Position numbers and translations under genes: made by a program
The notes under the pieces: model-generated
Databases searched by the model: none
What the model was told of the DNA's origin: nothing
The model's input: only the letters and a program-made list of their open reading frames with translations
DNA from: Fragum whitleyi
Lineage: Eukaryota > Mollusca > Bivalvia > Cardiida > Cardiidae
DNA: 64,000 nt
Reading direction: 5' to 3'
Assembly: GCA_948146395.1 (NCBI GenBank)
Contig: OX411559.1
Coordinates: 39,364,679 to 39,428,678 of the forward strand
Part shown: positions 10,004 to 21,828 of the stretch, in pieces
How the letters are laid out: every line of letters starts with the position of its first letter
Numbering within the stretch: position 1 is the first letter of the stretch

Positions 10004-12855
10004 GTGGAATTTTTGGTGATCCCATTGGCCGAAGCACCTATAAGTTTAAATTCAAAATTTGTTGAGATACATAAACTTTTGTCAAATAAAATTGTTGATT
10101 TACTTTTTATTCCTGAATCAAGATTAGACGATTCTTTTAGTGATCATATTTTCAATGTTACAGGTTACAAATTTGAAAGGAAAGACAGAAATAGATTTGG
10201 TGGTGGTATTGCTTCTTTTATCAGATGTGATATTCCTTCGCGCAGACGTAAAGATATTGAGATTAACAACTGTGAAAATCTAATTCATGGTGTAACTCTT
10301 TCAAATATGAAATGGATCTTTCTTTGTTTGTACAGACCTCCAAATATGAAAGATGCAACTTTTTTCAGATCTTTTTACTTTACTTATGGATAAATGTATA
10401 ACAAATGCAGATCATTACATGGTCATAGGAGACCTGAACTATGACTTAAACACACAACATGGGAACCCTTTGAGAGACCTCTCTGAGTTATTTGACCTTG
10501 AGAATCTCATAAAGGATTCAACATGTTTTGTAAAGAATTGTAAGCCATCTTTACTTGATGTCATATTAACCAACTCCAAAAACAAATGCATTAAAACACT
10601 AAATATCAGCACAGGAATAAGTGACTGTCACAATCTAGTATCTACAATGATTAACAATAAAGCTCTTAAGGATCAAAAACAAAAAAATCAAATAGAGAAG
10701 CTATAAAACATTAAATCCAAACATGAATATAGATTAAGCAAAAGCACAACTAATGCAGTATGCTCTGTCATCTCAAGATTCAGAAATTGATAGTAGGTAC
10801 ATGAACTTTGAAAATAAAATTTTAGATGTTTTTGACAAGCATGCTCCGATGAAAGAGAGATATACCAAACAAAATCAACTTCCATACATGAATGGAAAAC
10901 TGAGGAAGGCTATTTATAACAAGAAAATGCACTACCATAATTATTTGTCAATGAAAACCTCTAGGAATTGGGAAAAATATAGGACTAGTCGAAATTTTGT
11001 CAAAAGTCTAAAACGAAAATCAATGAATAATTACTTTCAAGAGAGATGTATTGGTGGCTGTAAATCAACCGATTTTTGGAACGCTATTAAACCTTATTTA
11101 TCTAAAAAAATCCAACTCTGCATCATCAAATATAATTCTGTCAGAAAATGATAAATTAATTACTGACACAAAAGAGGTTGCACATATTTTCAATAATTTC
11201 TATGTAAATGTAGCAGAAGAAATAGGTAAAGACTATGAGTTTGATCTCCATGACCATCCTAGCATACAGAGGATTTCAGAAAAGGATATCAGTGCTCCAT
11301 CTACCTTTCAATTTAGATTAACTTACAGAATAGAAGTCTCAAAAATAATTGATGACTTGGGTGTAGATAAAGCCACTGGCATTGATAGAATACCTGCTAA
11401 ACTAATTAAAATGAGTAAACCACTAATCATTGATCCCATTACCGAACTAATTAACTCCTCTATTGCATGTGATAAATTCCCTTCAAGAATGAAAGAAGCT
11501 CAAGTTATACCGCTTCACAAAAAGAATGATGTAATGCAAAAATCCAACTATAGACCTGTAAGCATCTTACCTATGACATAGAAGATCTTTGAAAAGGTGT
11601 TATCCCAACAGCTATACGACTATTTTTCAAATATTTATATATATGCTTATCTGTGTGCTTTTAGGAAGGGTCATGGGTGTCAAACCACTATATTGAAACT
11701 TCTGGAGGATTGGAAGCAAGCGCTCGACAAAAATCAATATGTTGCGGCTATACTTATGGATCTCTCAAAAGCGTTTGACTGTCTCCCTCATGATATTCTG
11801 TTATGCAAATTGTCAGCTTATGGTCTCTCCGAATCAGCAGTCAAACTTCTAAAATCATATTTAATCCAAAGAAAGCAACAGGTTAAAATTGGAAATGTTG
11901 TTAGCTCTTTTACAGAAATAAAGAAGGGTGTTCCTCAAGATTCTATCCTAGGCCCCTTATTATTTAACATTTTTATTAATGACGTATTCTATTTTATCCA
12001 CAAAGGCACCCTGTACAATTATGCTGATGACAACACATTGTCTTACTCCTCTTCAAACTATCATGACTTAATAAAAACTTTGGAAAATGAAAGCAGAACT
12101 CTTATAGACTGGTTCAGATTTAACAAGATGCAGGCAAATCCTGAGAAATTTCAAGCAATTGCTGTTGGTAAAAAAACCCAAACTAAGTCTCCTGTTTTCA
12201 GTGTTGGCAACGCAAATATTTCATGTGATGAGATCGTAAAATTATTAGGGATTGATATTGACTTCAGACTCTCCTTTGACCAACACATTTCAAATCTATG
12301 TAAAAAAGCAGCGCGTCAGTTAAATATTCTAAAGAGAATAGGGAGTAAGCTAGACAGACTTAATAAGCTCACTATCTTTTACTCATTTATAATGTCAAAT
12401 TTTAACTTTTGTCCTTTGTCTTGGCATTTTTGTTCAGTAAGAAACACCAACAAAATTGAGAAAATTCAAGAAAGGGCTTTACGATTTGTCTACAATGACT
12501 ATACCTAAAATATGAAGATCTTCTTGATAGGGCGAAGCTTCCAAGCCTCCATATCAGACGAATGAGAACTATGGCACTTGAAACATTTAAAATCTTTCAT
12601 AATTTGGCTCCACCCGTTCTAGAAAATCTTATTCAAAAAAAGGAATGTCGTTATAATTTTAGATACTCTAATCTTTTACAGGTTCCCCGCATAAATACAA
12701 GTAAAGCAGGTAAAAGTTCATTTCGTTATGCTGCTCCTGTTCTTTGGAATAGTCTGCCAGAAAAATATAGACAGGCAAGCAGTTTTGGCCAATTCAAGGC
12801 TCTAATGTCCAATTTGAATGGCCAAGACTGCCGATGCAATGCTTGCTCAGACTGA
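10004..12855 (+). pseudogene. LINE endonuclease-reverse transcriptase, decayed ORF2
   Basis: Endonuclease pieces (10004-10706) show LLFIPESRLDDSF, GGGI, VIGDLNYD, LLDVILT and SDCHNL, the metal-binding and catalytic blocks of an AP-like endonuclease. The RT (11051-12508) shows KATGIDRIPAKL, AQVIPLHKK, NYRPVSILP, AAILMDLSKAFDCLPHD, GVPQDSILGPLLFNIFINDV and YADD. The QDS in place of the usual QGS is a substitution in a conserved block. A C-terminal piece (12562-12855) has KIFHNLAPP and FRYAAPVLWNSLP, typical of this LINE group. Frame changes near 10370, 10710 and 11100, a TAG at 11579 and a stop after 12506 rule out an intact protein. Confidence 0.9.
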
Positions 12856-13518
12856 CATTGGGTAGGATCAGCAACTACTATTTCCGTGTGTCTTGTTTCC
12901 TGTTCTGTGCCCAGCTCTGTGTTGTCTCAATATATTCAGACCTTTTCATTGTAGTCTGCTTTACTTATAACTGCTGCATATGTGTGTATGTGTATTTGTG
13001 TATTTTTGTTGCAATTTTGGTTATTCACTTAATTTTGTATAATCCTTTATAGTTTTTATTAGATAAAGTCTATTTTTATATCTAATCAGAAATGGAAATG
13101 GGGCCCCTCTTGATGAAAGTACACCTCTGTATTATTTCATCGAGGGTTTGTTTTCTACTGGTAGTAGTACTTGATACTACCCAGGAAAAGGGAAGGGGGT
13201 GGTATAACTTATTCCTATATTTATTTACCAATTTTAAATCTCAGGTGATTCTAATATATCTTATATCTCCATTTTACTAGTAAATTTATTTGAGATTATT
13301 TAATATTTATAACCTGCTTTCTATTCATTTAAATTTCATTACCTTCTTGTAAGTTGAAATTGTTTTATATTTATGTTTTTAACTATATGTCATATGTTTT
13401 TCTAACCCATATGTGCTTAATATATTATGTTAATCTTAGAATGCTTTATTTGTTAGTCGGTTCAAAAGCTATTGTTAGCTTATGTTTGCTGTTATGCTGT
13501 CTTGCCGACTTGAAATAA

Positions 13519-13565
13519 ATCTTATCTTATCTTATCTTATCTTATCTTATCTTATCTTATCTTAT
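13519..13565 (+). repeat. (CTTAT)n LINE tail
   Basis: About nine uninterrupted pentamers follow GACTTGAAATAAAT. They form the 3' tail of the LINE and mark its insertion end. Confidence 0.9.
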
Positions 13566-13566
13566 T

Positions 13567-14183
13567 GTTGCTTAGAATTTAACGGTGAAATCTGAAAGAG
13601 CATATCATTGCTTTTACATTTGCTTTAATTCTGCTCGATAGTTTCGGAGAATAGAATATTTTAAGAAAAAGTAAAGAAACTGACGCACACACATTTTACT
13701 CAAAAGCCTCATTTGAAAACGTCCAGTGGAGCTAACAAAAAATTTCTGAACAAGATCTTTCGAAGATCAACTATAACAAAAGAATACGTGTAGTCTATTA
13801 GTCGAAGAGTGGTCATCTCAAGAGTTGGGGTGAGTACTTGATCACCCGGGTCTCGGGTAGGGTTACGTTCCTACCAGGTCCTGAATCCTTCCTCGTTACC
13901 CGACTATTGTATAAGCACCATGTACTTTGGTAATCAAATTCAGAAAACAATTGAAAACTGTAAAAAACAGTCTCAAAATCTTTTCTTGAAATGATTTCCA
14001 GATAGTTTTACGGACTTACATCAGACATTTTTTGAATTTTGAGTCATGGTTACGTATTCGCGAGTCAAAGACTCGCAACACCTGCGTCCCTTAAAGTATG
14101 TCGTAAATTTTATATCCGACCCCACTTGATTCGCCCTTGTACGTTGTAGATGAAATAAATAATATGGACATTTATCATCGGGT
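13567..14183. other. No gene recognised
   Basis: AT-rich intergenic DNA. A GC-richer patch at 13840-13900 (CACCCGGGTCTCGGGTAGGG) has no tRNA-like fold or ORF that I can support. Confidence 0.45.
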
Positions 14184-14620
14184 ACAGTTAAGAGCGTTGT
14201 GAAGTTGAAAAGATAAATGATTTTTCAATGTTTCATGAATGAAATTGAATGAGTTTGCTGAGCAAGCTCTGGGTGAAATTAAAGGGAGGCAATCCAAATT
14301 TGCTAATTTTGTTCCCGATGAACAAAATTAGCCAAATTCATTACCTCCCTTTAACAATTTTTACGTATTTTCTATTTGTGTGTCTTCATTGAACAACACT
14401 TTAAAAACCACACCAGCAAATAAAATGGCAGGATAATTTGATCGATTTGCATTAGATATCGATCGCATTGATCGCGTATGAAATGATTTCTATTTTTCTA
14501 GTTTTATGAGCACCTTTGGTTGATTTGAGTGGGTGTTAATGAATAAATGAATGGAGCGCTAGTGAGCGATTTAGAATGATTTTCATCGGGATGGATGTCA
14601 ATTTTACGATGTTTAACTGT
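14184..14620. mobile_element. Foldback family FB, copy 5
   Basis: It runs from ACAGTTAAGAGCGTTGTGAA to TTTTACGATGTTTAACTGT. A strong internal hairpin pairs TTAAAGGGAGG at 14278 with CCTCCCTTTAA at 14342. Inside it GCTAATTTTGTT faces AACAAAATTAGC. The right terminus runs straight into a tandem array made of the same terminal sequence. Confidence 0.75.
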
Positions 14621-15160
14621 ACTCGAGTACCCGCGGGAAACAAGATCTCGGATATCCGAGAATGCTTTTCATTAAGATGAATTCAATTTCCACGATGTTG
14701 TTAACTATACTTGATTTTTCATCGAGATGCATGTCAATTTCACGATGTTGTTAACTGTACTCGAGTACCCAGAGGAAACGAGATCACGGATATCCTTAAA
14801 TGCTTTTCATCAAGATGAATTCAATTTCCACGATGTTGTTAACTATACTTGATTTTTCATCGAGATGCATGTCAATTTCACGATGTTGTTAACTGTACTC
14901 GAGTACCCAGAGGAAACGAGATCACGGATATCCTTAAATGCTTTTCATCAAGATGAATTCAATTTCCACGATGTTGTTAACTATACTTGATTTTTCATCG
15001 AGATGCATGTCAATTTCACGATGTTGTTCTGTACTCGAGTACCCACGGGCGACAAGATCTCTGTATCCTGGAATGTTTTTCATCGAGATGAATGTCAATT
15101 TCACGATGTTGTTAACTGTACTCGAGTACCCGCGGGAAACGAGATCTCGGATATCCGGTA
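14621..15160. repeat. 138-bp tandem repeat built from the FB terminus
   Basis: The string TTAACTATACTTGATTTTTC recurs at 14701, 14839 and 14977, a period of 138. Each unit holds two divergent versions of TTCACGATGTTGTTAACTGT, the terminal motif of the FB element just upstream, plus CTCGAGTACCC and GAAACGAGATC blocks. Partial units extend to about 15160. The apparent ORF across it is a by-product of the repeat. Confidence 0.85.
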
Positions 15161-15336
15161 ATAAAGTTTCTACTCGTCCAAGCTCTTATCGTCTTGATAG
15201 GGCTTAGAGTGGCCATCTCGGTGAGAATGCGAAGACTGTGTGGTCCGACACTGTCGATACTTTTCGATGATGTCTGCCTTTTTTTTTAAATCTAGAATGA
15301 TCATTCTTCCTTTCGGTATGGAAATAATTTAACCCC

Positions 15337-16338
15337 GACATCCTACTGACTTAATGTTCATGTAAAGAGTTTGAGACCCAATATTTAGGGCACTTCATTA
15401 GCCAAGAAAAAGCAGTATGTCCAGGTATATTATATATCAAAATGAAGCTATTCGTGAGCACAAGCAGTTAGGCAACATGAGACCGCCATAGCTATAGCGG
15501 TTTAGCCAAAACATTGCGGAAAAGGGTCATTTTGTACAGAACAAGCAACTGCATGACGGTTGCATAAAATTGCCCCTTATTTTAACAAAGTACAGTCTGA
15601 AGTACCATCCAGGTAGTGCTACAACCTTAGATATAAAACTCGGTCTCAAAAGGCTCTTTTGAAACAATCAATTTCCATTTATTTTGTCAACATACATGTC
15701 AAACCGGTTTGGTCTGTTTTCAAAATAGATGTAAGGTATGGTGCAACATCACACCATAATATTGTGAAATATTTCCTGCGATTTATTTCAAATTATAGTT
15801 TATTTAATTCAATGATCTACCATATTACTATATATTTATCATTCTGTGAAATAGAAATTGATATATTGCTAAACAAACTTACAGGTATATAAACAATTAA
15901 TGTCTATTTATGTTGTGATAACACACCATACCCTTAAAAGATCTACACGTTTACAAAATTAGAATGACATATATGACATATGTGTTTATAAAATAAGTCA
16001 AAATAAATTGCTTGCATAACTACGTTTTGGGGCTGAGTTTTATACCAATGGTTGTAGCACTACCCGGATCGTACTTTAGGCTAGACTTTGTTATAATATG
16101 AGCCAATTTTATCCAACAATCATGCAGATGTTTGTTCTGTACAAAATGACCCTTTTCCACAATGTTTTGGCTATACCGCTTTAGTTATAACAGTCTTATG
16201 TTTTTCAACTGCTTGTGCTCATAAATAGCCTCATTTTGATGTATAATATTCCTGGACATACTGCTTTTTGATGGCAAATGAATGCCCTTAAAATTGGGTC
16301 TCAAACGCTTTACCTGAACCTTAAGCTAGAGGGTGATG
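15337..16338. mobile_element. Non-autonomous element with about 280-bp terminal inverted repeats
   Basis: The left arm (about 15337-15632) and right arm (about 16042-16338) are inverted copies. Shared blocks include GTTTGAGACCCAAT, AAAAAGCAGTATGTCCAGG, GTGAGCACAAGCAGTT, ACAAAATGACCC (inverted in the left arm as GGGTCATTTTGT), and GTAGTGCTACAACC. The 410-bp loop has no transposase. The outermost bases read ACATC-CT-CTTA at both ends, with no clear target duplication seen. Confidence 0.8.
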
Positions 16339-16719
16339 TTTTTTTGTTTTTTTTTTCATTTTTCCAAAATGGCACCCTTTCGCGTAATAAGACTCAATTA
16401 TTTGAAATGATGTGATTAAATGGTTTTCAAATGTAGACAAGCCTCAGGTCAGGAGACATGAAAAATATACTAAATATTAATTAGTTGATATATTTACATT
16501 TATAAATATGCATTCTTTAATTGATCAAATAACTTAATACGTTTTCTCTACCAGATCAATTAGTTTTATTATGGATATAAGACACTGCTTTTTACTTTTA
16601 TTGGTACGGTATTAATATTTTGCTTTTTCTGTGGTTATTCATGAATACGTATTAATACAATTATCATGGACAATTATATATCATGATTTAACCCTATCCC
16701 TCTGTTGTCACTCATCAAC

Positions 16720-17340
16720 TTAAAAACCTTTCAAATTCATTCGCCCAGCGCTCAAATCATTCATTTAAAACACTCACTCCAATCATTCAAAAACGCTCCG
16801 AAATTTTTAAAAGTCGCTTTTAAATCGTTCAATTGATCAAATTATTCTACGATTTTACTGACTAGTGCAATTTCAAAGTGTCTGGTTTGCTCGTGAACTT
16901 CTTAACTTTGCTCATTCTTTTCATTTTAACTTCTCTGGCTTAATATTTTCCCTGCAATGATTTAGTTAAAACACAATTTAGACAAAATTGGACAATCTGA
17001 AATTTTTATCTTAAATGTCTATGAAAACTATGTGAACAATGGCAATATGTCGTGAATAGAACAGTTAATTATATCATGAAATTGACACTCATTCCGATCA
17101 AAAACATTCTAAATCGCTCACATAGCGCTCAATTTATTCACTCCAAACAGTAACTCAAATTGATCAAAAACAAAAAATATTTTGAAAACTTTTCGAAGAC
17201 TTTCAACATTTAATTCAAATCGATCTAATTGTTCCACGGTTTATTGGCTTGTGTGGATTTTTTAGTATCTTATTTGTCCATGAAGACAAACAAACAGGAA
17301 ATAATGTAAATTTTATTAAACGGAGGTAATAAATACGATC
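16720..17340. mobile_element. Two partial FB foldback copies
   Basis: About 16720-16905 carries CATTCGCCCAGCGCTC and AAACACTCACTCCAATCATT. About 17061-17340 starts ACAGTTAATTATATCATGAA and holds CATTCTAAATCGCTCAC. Both lack the far terminus. No gene is present. Confidence 0.55.
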
Positions 17341-17789
17341 AATATTGCTTGAGCAACCACGTGAATCCAGGGACCTTTTCTCTTAAGCCACCTTGAGGTC
17401 CTCCCTTAGGCTTTTACTATGATTTGTTCCTCTATTGTATGACTTTTGTCCAACGCAACTGCTCGCTGACATTTTTGGTACAATTTCACCGATTTGACAG
17501 TATATAAAGCGACCATGTGATAAGTCATATGCTCTATTTACAGGTTGTAAGAGGTGCCACCACTAGAAACCCTTGTGTCTGCGGACGAAAAGGTATATAT
17601 TCATCGCTAGTCGTTATAAATAACAAGGTATAAATTCAACATTACTCGATACAGCTGAAAAGGTCTGAATTCCTTGTTGTACGTAACATATAACAAGGTG
17701 CCAAATTGTCACAAGATACGCCCGTCACACTGCTTAGTATTAACTTGGGGTTTGAATAGAACTGAGGTTATTTTGAATGAATATTTTTT

Positions 17790-19345
17790 GCACCCATGAA
17801 GTTTCATGATCCTAGCTATTAACCTTTTTAGAGATATACTCTGGACAAGATTCTAGTATGAAAAACAACAATGGGTAATAACTAAAAAAAATAGGCCAGG
17901 TAGAATTAAGGTTCTTGTACACTGCACCCCCCTTGGTGAGATCTATACACCCATGCAGTTTCATGATCCTAGCTATTATATTTTTAGAGATATACTCCGG
18001 ATAAGATTCGAGTCTGAAAAACAACAAAGGGCAATAACTCAAAAAATAGGCCAGGTAGAGTTATGGTTCTTGTGCACTGCACTCCCCCTTTGTGAGATCT
18101 ATACACCCATGCAGTTTCATGATCCTAGCTATTATATTTTTAGAGATATACTCCGGGCAAGATTCGAGTCTGAAAAACAACAAAGGGCAATAACTCAAAA
18201 AATAGGCCAGGTAGAGTTATGGTTCTTGTGCACTGCACTCCCCCTTTGGTGAGATCTATACACCCATGAAGTTTCATTATCCTAGTTATTATACTTTTAG
18301 AGATATACTCCGGACAAGATTCCAGTCTGAAAAACAACAAAGGGCAATAACTCAAAAAATAGGCAAGGTAGAGTTATGGTTCTTGTGCACTGCACTCCCC
18401 CTTTGTGAGATCTAAACACCCATGAAGTTTCATTATCCTAGCTATTACACTTTAAGAGATATACTCCGGACAAAATTCAAGTCTGAAAAACAACAAAGGG
18501 CAATAACTCAAAAAATAGGCCAGGTAGAGTTGTGGTTCTTGTGCACTGCACTCCCCCTTGGTGAGATCTATACACCCATGAAGTTTCATGATCCTAGCTA
18601 TTATACTTTTAGAGATATACTCCGGACAAGATTCTAGTATGAAAAACAAAAAAGGGCAATTACTCTAAAAATAGGCCAGGTAGAGTTATGGTTCTTGTGC
18701 ACTGCGCTCCCCCTTCAGAAGATCTGTACACCCATGAAGTTTCATGATCCTAGCTATTATACTTTTAGAAATATACTCCGGACAAGATTCTAGTATGAAA
18801 AACAACAAAGGGCAATAACTCAAAAAATAGGCCAGGTAGAGTTATGGTTCTTGTGCACTGCGCTCCCCCTTCAGGAGATCTATACACCCATGAAGTTTCA
18901 TGATCCTAGCTATTATACTTTAAGAGATATACTCCGGACAAGATTCAAGTCTGAAAAACAACAAAGGGCAATAACTCAAAAAATAGGCCAGGAAGAGTTA
19001 TGGTTCTTGTGCACTGCACTCCCCCTTGGTGAGATCTTTACACTCATGAAGTTTCATGATCCTAGCCATTACACTTTAAGAGATATACTCCGGACAAGAT
19101 TCAAGTCTGAAAAACAACAAAGGGCAATAACTCAAAAAATAGGCCAGGTAGAGTTGTGGTTCTTGTGCACTGCACTCCCCCTTGGTGAGATCTATACACC
19201 CATGAAGTTTCATGATCCTAGCTATTATACTTTTAGAGATATACTCCGGACAAGATTCTAGTATGAAAAACAACAAAGGGCAATAACTCTAAAAATAGGC
19301 CAGGTAGAGTTATGGTTCTTGTGCACTGCACTCCGCAATGATGAG
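17790..19345. repeat. 156-bp satellite array, about ten units
   Basis: CACCCATG followed by a near-constant AGTTTCATGATCCTAGCT recurs at 17791, 17948, 18104, 18261, 18417, 18573, 18729, 18885, 19041 (one base changed) and 19197, spacing 156-157. Units also contain ATACTCCGGACAAGATTC, GGGCAATAACTCAAAAAATA and CTTGTGCACTGCACTCC. Because 156 is divisible by three, both strands show repeated ORFs; there is no sign these are proteins. Confidence 0.95.
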
Positions 19346-19505
19346 AAGAATACAAGTGCCAAGTTTGATGTCCATCGGACTTCAATTTACAGAGTTATGC
19401 TCCGGACAAAGAAGTGGACGCCGCCGGACGCCCGGACGCCGTACGCCGGACGCCGGACATCACGGGTGATCCCATAATACGTCCCGTCTTCGACGGGCGT
19501 ATAAA
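19346..19505 (+). mobile_element. 3' end of the satellite-bearing mobile element
   Basis: Beyond the last unit the sequence continues with a divergent relative of the repeat (ACAGAGTTATGCTCCGGACA). A short CCGGACG-type array at 19428-19462 follows. Then comes CCCATAATACGTCCCGTCTT, forming a GTCCCGTC/GACGGGC hairpin, and an A-rich end. Similar 3' ends are familiar from dispersed molluscan repeats; this is recollection, not a search. The left boundary is not evident. Confidence 0.55.
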
Positions 19506-20771
19506 AACCAATGGATTTTACGTTACTCGATTCATATCGAAAAATTATGATTTTAATGTTAATCGTTAGAAATATCTAGGTGTGAATTTAATATAATTCA
19601 TTGCCGTTTCTCGTTATGAGTAAAAATTATACATTTAACATCACAAGACACAATTGAAATGGTATGACTTTAATTTGCAATACATAAAAAACATAACGTT
19701 AATGGAGAAATAAGTACATAGATTCGGATTAAGGTGGACGTTTTGTTAGCTTAATAAGTTACCTAAAATTCAACATCTATATAATCTTGAAACATTTCCT
19801 TGTATTCAAGTTACGGTGCCAATCCTAGACATATTCTCGAAATTGAAATTTCTCCATGGGCCTACTTTTACCATGATGTTTTATTTTGAATTGAAACAAA
19901 AGTCAATTTGGTCTTAAGAGTTTATTTGAATGAATCACTGTGTCTAACATATCATCAATACAGCGTTTGAGCATGTTTGATCCAAAGGCTGCATGAAAAG
20001 CGTTTTTGACAAGGTCCTTCCTTACAGATTTTCAAATCATAATGGCAAAAATCAATCATTTGTGAGTCTAATCGAGGTTAACGACGTAAGGAACAATTGC
20101 ACTTTTGACATACTCGAATCAGAGCCCAGATGTTTTGAATTTTTTAGATTCATTTCACAGTTTTTGAAATGTCTATCGTTAGGTTTCCTTGACACTCTCA
20201 ATTTAATGAAATCAATCAACCATGAAAAATCATATGACAAAAAAGCTTTGAATAGTAGATTGCTATGCCGAAACTAACCGAAACGTCAGATCCAACAAGG
20301 ATTTACTCGATCCAACAGAACATCTTCTTTGAAAAATACTATCTGAATTCATCTAAAACAAATTAATTTTTATTTACTCTAAATTTGAATTTACTTTGTT
20401 GTGTTTTTAAAGTCGCTTAGTATAGGTTGCTTTAATGTGTCTAGTTACAAAAATAAAAATCGTTTTATGTAATAACTTGAATTAGAATTATAATGTATCT
20501 AAATGAATGTCACTAAATTTACTAGTTCTGCTATATTTTTCGAATTCATTAGTGATTCCGTTTTTTCATATTACATCATGTAGTGTACGTGGGTAGTGGT
20601 TTCAATCTGTATCTAGGATACACCAGTATACAGTCATTTCATTGGGTTCGTTAAAACAATTGTCCCGGGATGAATGGTCTGATTTGTTGCAAAGGCAGGG
20701 GCAAAAGGCAAGGACAATAGTTTGTCACTGTTAATCGACTATCCATAAAATGACCGTTTTATTGCCTGACC
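19506..20771. other. No gene recognised
   Basis: AT-rich intergenic sequence. A 94-codon plus-strand ORF at 19993-20277 has no recognisable domain, no signal peptide and no clear splice context. Confidence 0.45.
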
Positions 20772-20786
20772 ATTATTATTCAAAAA

Positions 20787-21061
20787 GGAGCCGCCGTCAT
20801 AGCGCAGTTGGTAGCGCGTCGGGCTGTCAATTAAGAGGTCCCGGGTTCGATCCCCGACGGCGGCACTCATTCTTTCCGACTATTTGTCTCTCACCAATGG
20901 GTTTCTAATCGTCAACTATGTGGATAGTAGCTGGAGGCTAGGAAAGGATGTGGTTGTCGTACTGGTGAGAGAAATACCAGGAAACCAAGGTAGGTGCTCC
21001 AACCGCCGCGATATAACTGAAAAAATGTTCAAAACGGCGTTGTACTCCATTCAATCGATGA
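20787..21061 (+). mobile_element. Full-length tRNA-derived SINE with perfect 15-bp target duplication
   Basis: The element is flanked by ATTATTATTCAAAAA at 20772-20786 and again at 21062-21076. It starts with a tRNA-like head (20790-20865). The body includes CTATGTGGATAGTAGCTGG, AGGCTAGGAAAGGATGTG and ATACCAGGAAACC. It ends with GCTCCAACCGCCGCGATATA, ACTGAAAAAATGTTCAAAAC and GGCG, the tail block seen widely in bivalve SINEs. Copies of the same family lie on the minus strand at 48757-49024 and 61343-61527. Confidence 0.9.
20790..20865 (+). tRNA. tRNA-like SINE head, Asp(GTC)-type anticodon position, not a working tRNA
   Basis: The acceptor arm is perfect (GCCGCCG with CGGCGGC, then A). The A box (TAGCGCAGTTGGTAGCGC) and B box (GGTTCGATCCC) are intact. 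The loop CTGTCAA puts GTC at the anticodon position. The anticodon stem TCGGG/TTAAG is almost entirely mismatched, and there are extra bases between the acceptor and D arms. Together with the flanking target duplication this marks it as an internal Pol III promoter of a SINE. Confidence 0.75.
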
Positions 21062-21108
21062 ATTATTATTCAAAAATTGTTCCAATATTATGATGATGAT
21101 ATTCAAAC

Positions 21109-21353
21109 TCGGGCCCGAGGTTATAAAACTTTTCTCATTCTCAATTCAAAATTTTCTCAATCAATTTTAGATTAAAGCCAAAATTCTGATTTAATACTCA
21201 TTTAAATGTATTTACATAACAGAGGATATAAAAGTTATCATAAATAACTACTTATTAATATTTTCTTTTCTTTTCATACATTTATTTAAATTTAAAATTT
21301 GAGAAAATACTCAGTTGAGCCTGAGAAAAGTTTTATATAAACTTGGGCCCCGA
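21109..21353. mobile_element. MITE-like inverted-repeat element
   Basis: The left end TCGGGCCCGAGGTTATAAAA and the right end TATATAAACTTGGGCCCCGA are inverted copies, continued inward by CTTTTCTCA/TGAGAAAAG and TTTTCTCAA/TTGAGAAAA. It is 245 bp, AT-rich and non-coding. It lies immediately beyond the SINE target duplication. Confidence 0.7.
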
Positions 21354-21397
21354 ACAGAACATTTTGGGAATATCCAGATAATATTTCAAATAGAAAA

Positions 21398-21586
21398 TGA
21401 GCCAGTGCATGACATTTCCTTTCAAATTCATGATTTCGCATAGCAAAGGCTTCCCTGTGTGCTCTTAACCGCTCTACATCCAGTCAGAGAATATTCTCAT
21501 TGCATTGTATGGATGACAAGGTTGTCCAATGTTTGTCTATAACTCTCATGTGGAAATGTTGGAAATATCAGGCACTGGCTCATATC
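21398..21586 (+). mobile_element. MITE-like block shared with gene A upstream region
   Basis: The start ATGAGCCAGTGCATGACAT and the end ATATCAGGCACTGGCTCAT are inverted copies, so the segment has terminal inverted repeats of about 20 bp. The interior shares TTGCATTGTATGGATGACAA with the minus-strand block at 7845-8085. It lies about 110 bp upstream of the first EGF exon of gene B, the same relative place as in gene A. Confidence 0.5.
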
Positions 21587-21693
21587 AAAATCGAAATTGA
21601 ATAACCCCAATTTTAAGTCTTTACCTGAAAAAGATAGGAGCCCTACACAGTCTTTTTCGTAAAACTATTATTCAATGATCCCTCTCCTTATAG

Positions 21694-21828
21694 CACATAT
21701 GCGTGTAAATGAATGCGAGGATCCTTCTTTAAATGATTGTGACCCAAACGCTACATGCACAGATCTTCCATCGGGATTCAGCTGTACGTGCAACCCTGGG
21801 TTTGACGGGAACGGGACATTTTGCGTGG
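21694..21828 (+). CDS. Gene B first recognised exon: calcium-binding-type EGF domain
   Basis: This 135-bp exon follows a CTCCTTATAG acceptor and ends at a perfect GTAAGT donor, phase 1 at both ends. It encodes VNECEDPSLNDCDPNATC, then FSCTCNPGFDGNGTFC, a six-cysteine calcium-binding-type EGF module with an Asn-Ala-Thr glycosylation site. It aligns residue for residue with the gene A exon at 7189-7323 and closely with the gene C exon at 44250-44390. Exons 5' of this were not recognised, so the signal peptide and any further domains are unknown. Confidence 0.85.

Larger units (their letters stand above)
9960..13566 (+). mobile_element. CR1/jockey-type non-LTR retrotransposon, 5'-truncated and dead
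   Basis: Endonuclease and reverse transcriptase coding remains are followed by an untranslated tail and a TCTTA pentamer run, as in many LINEs. No ORF1 is visible, so the copy appears 5'-truncated close to the endonuclease start. The coding region shifts frame several times and has internal stops. The start coordinate is approximate. The clade call is from the style of the RT and C-terminal sequence, not from a search. Confidence 0.85.

Noticed and set aside
17812..19276. Several ORFs on both strands of the 156-bp array
   Set aside because: Unit length divisible by three keeps frames open by arithmetic; both strands are equally open.
20790..20865. A working tRNA-Asp gene
   Set aside because: The anticodon stem hardly pairs, and perfect 15-bp target duplications show it is the head of a SINE.
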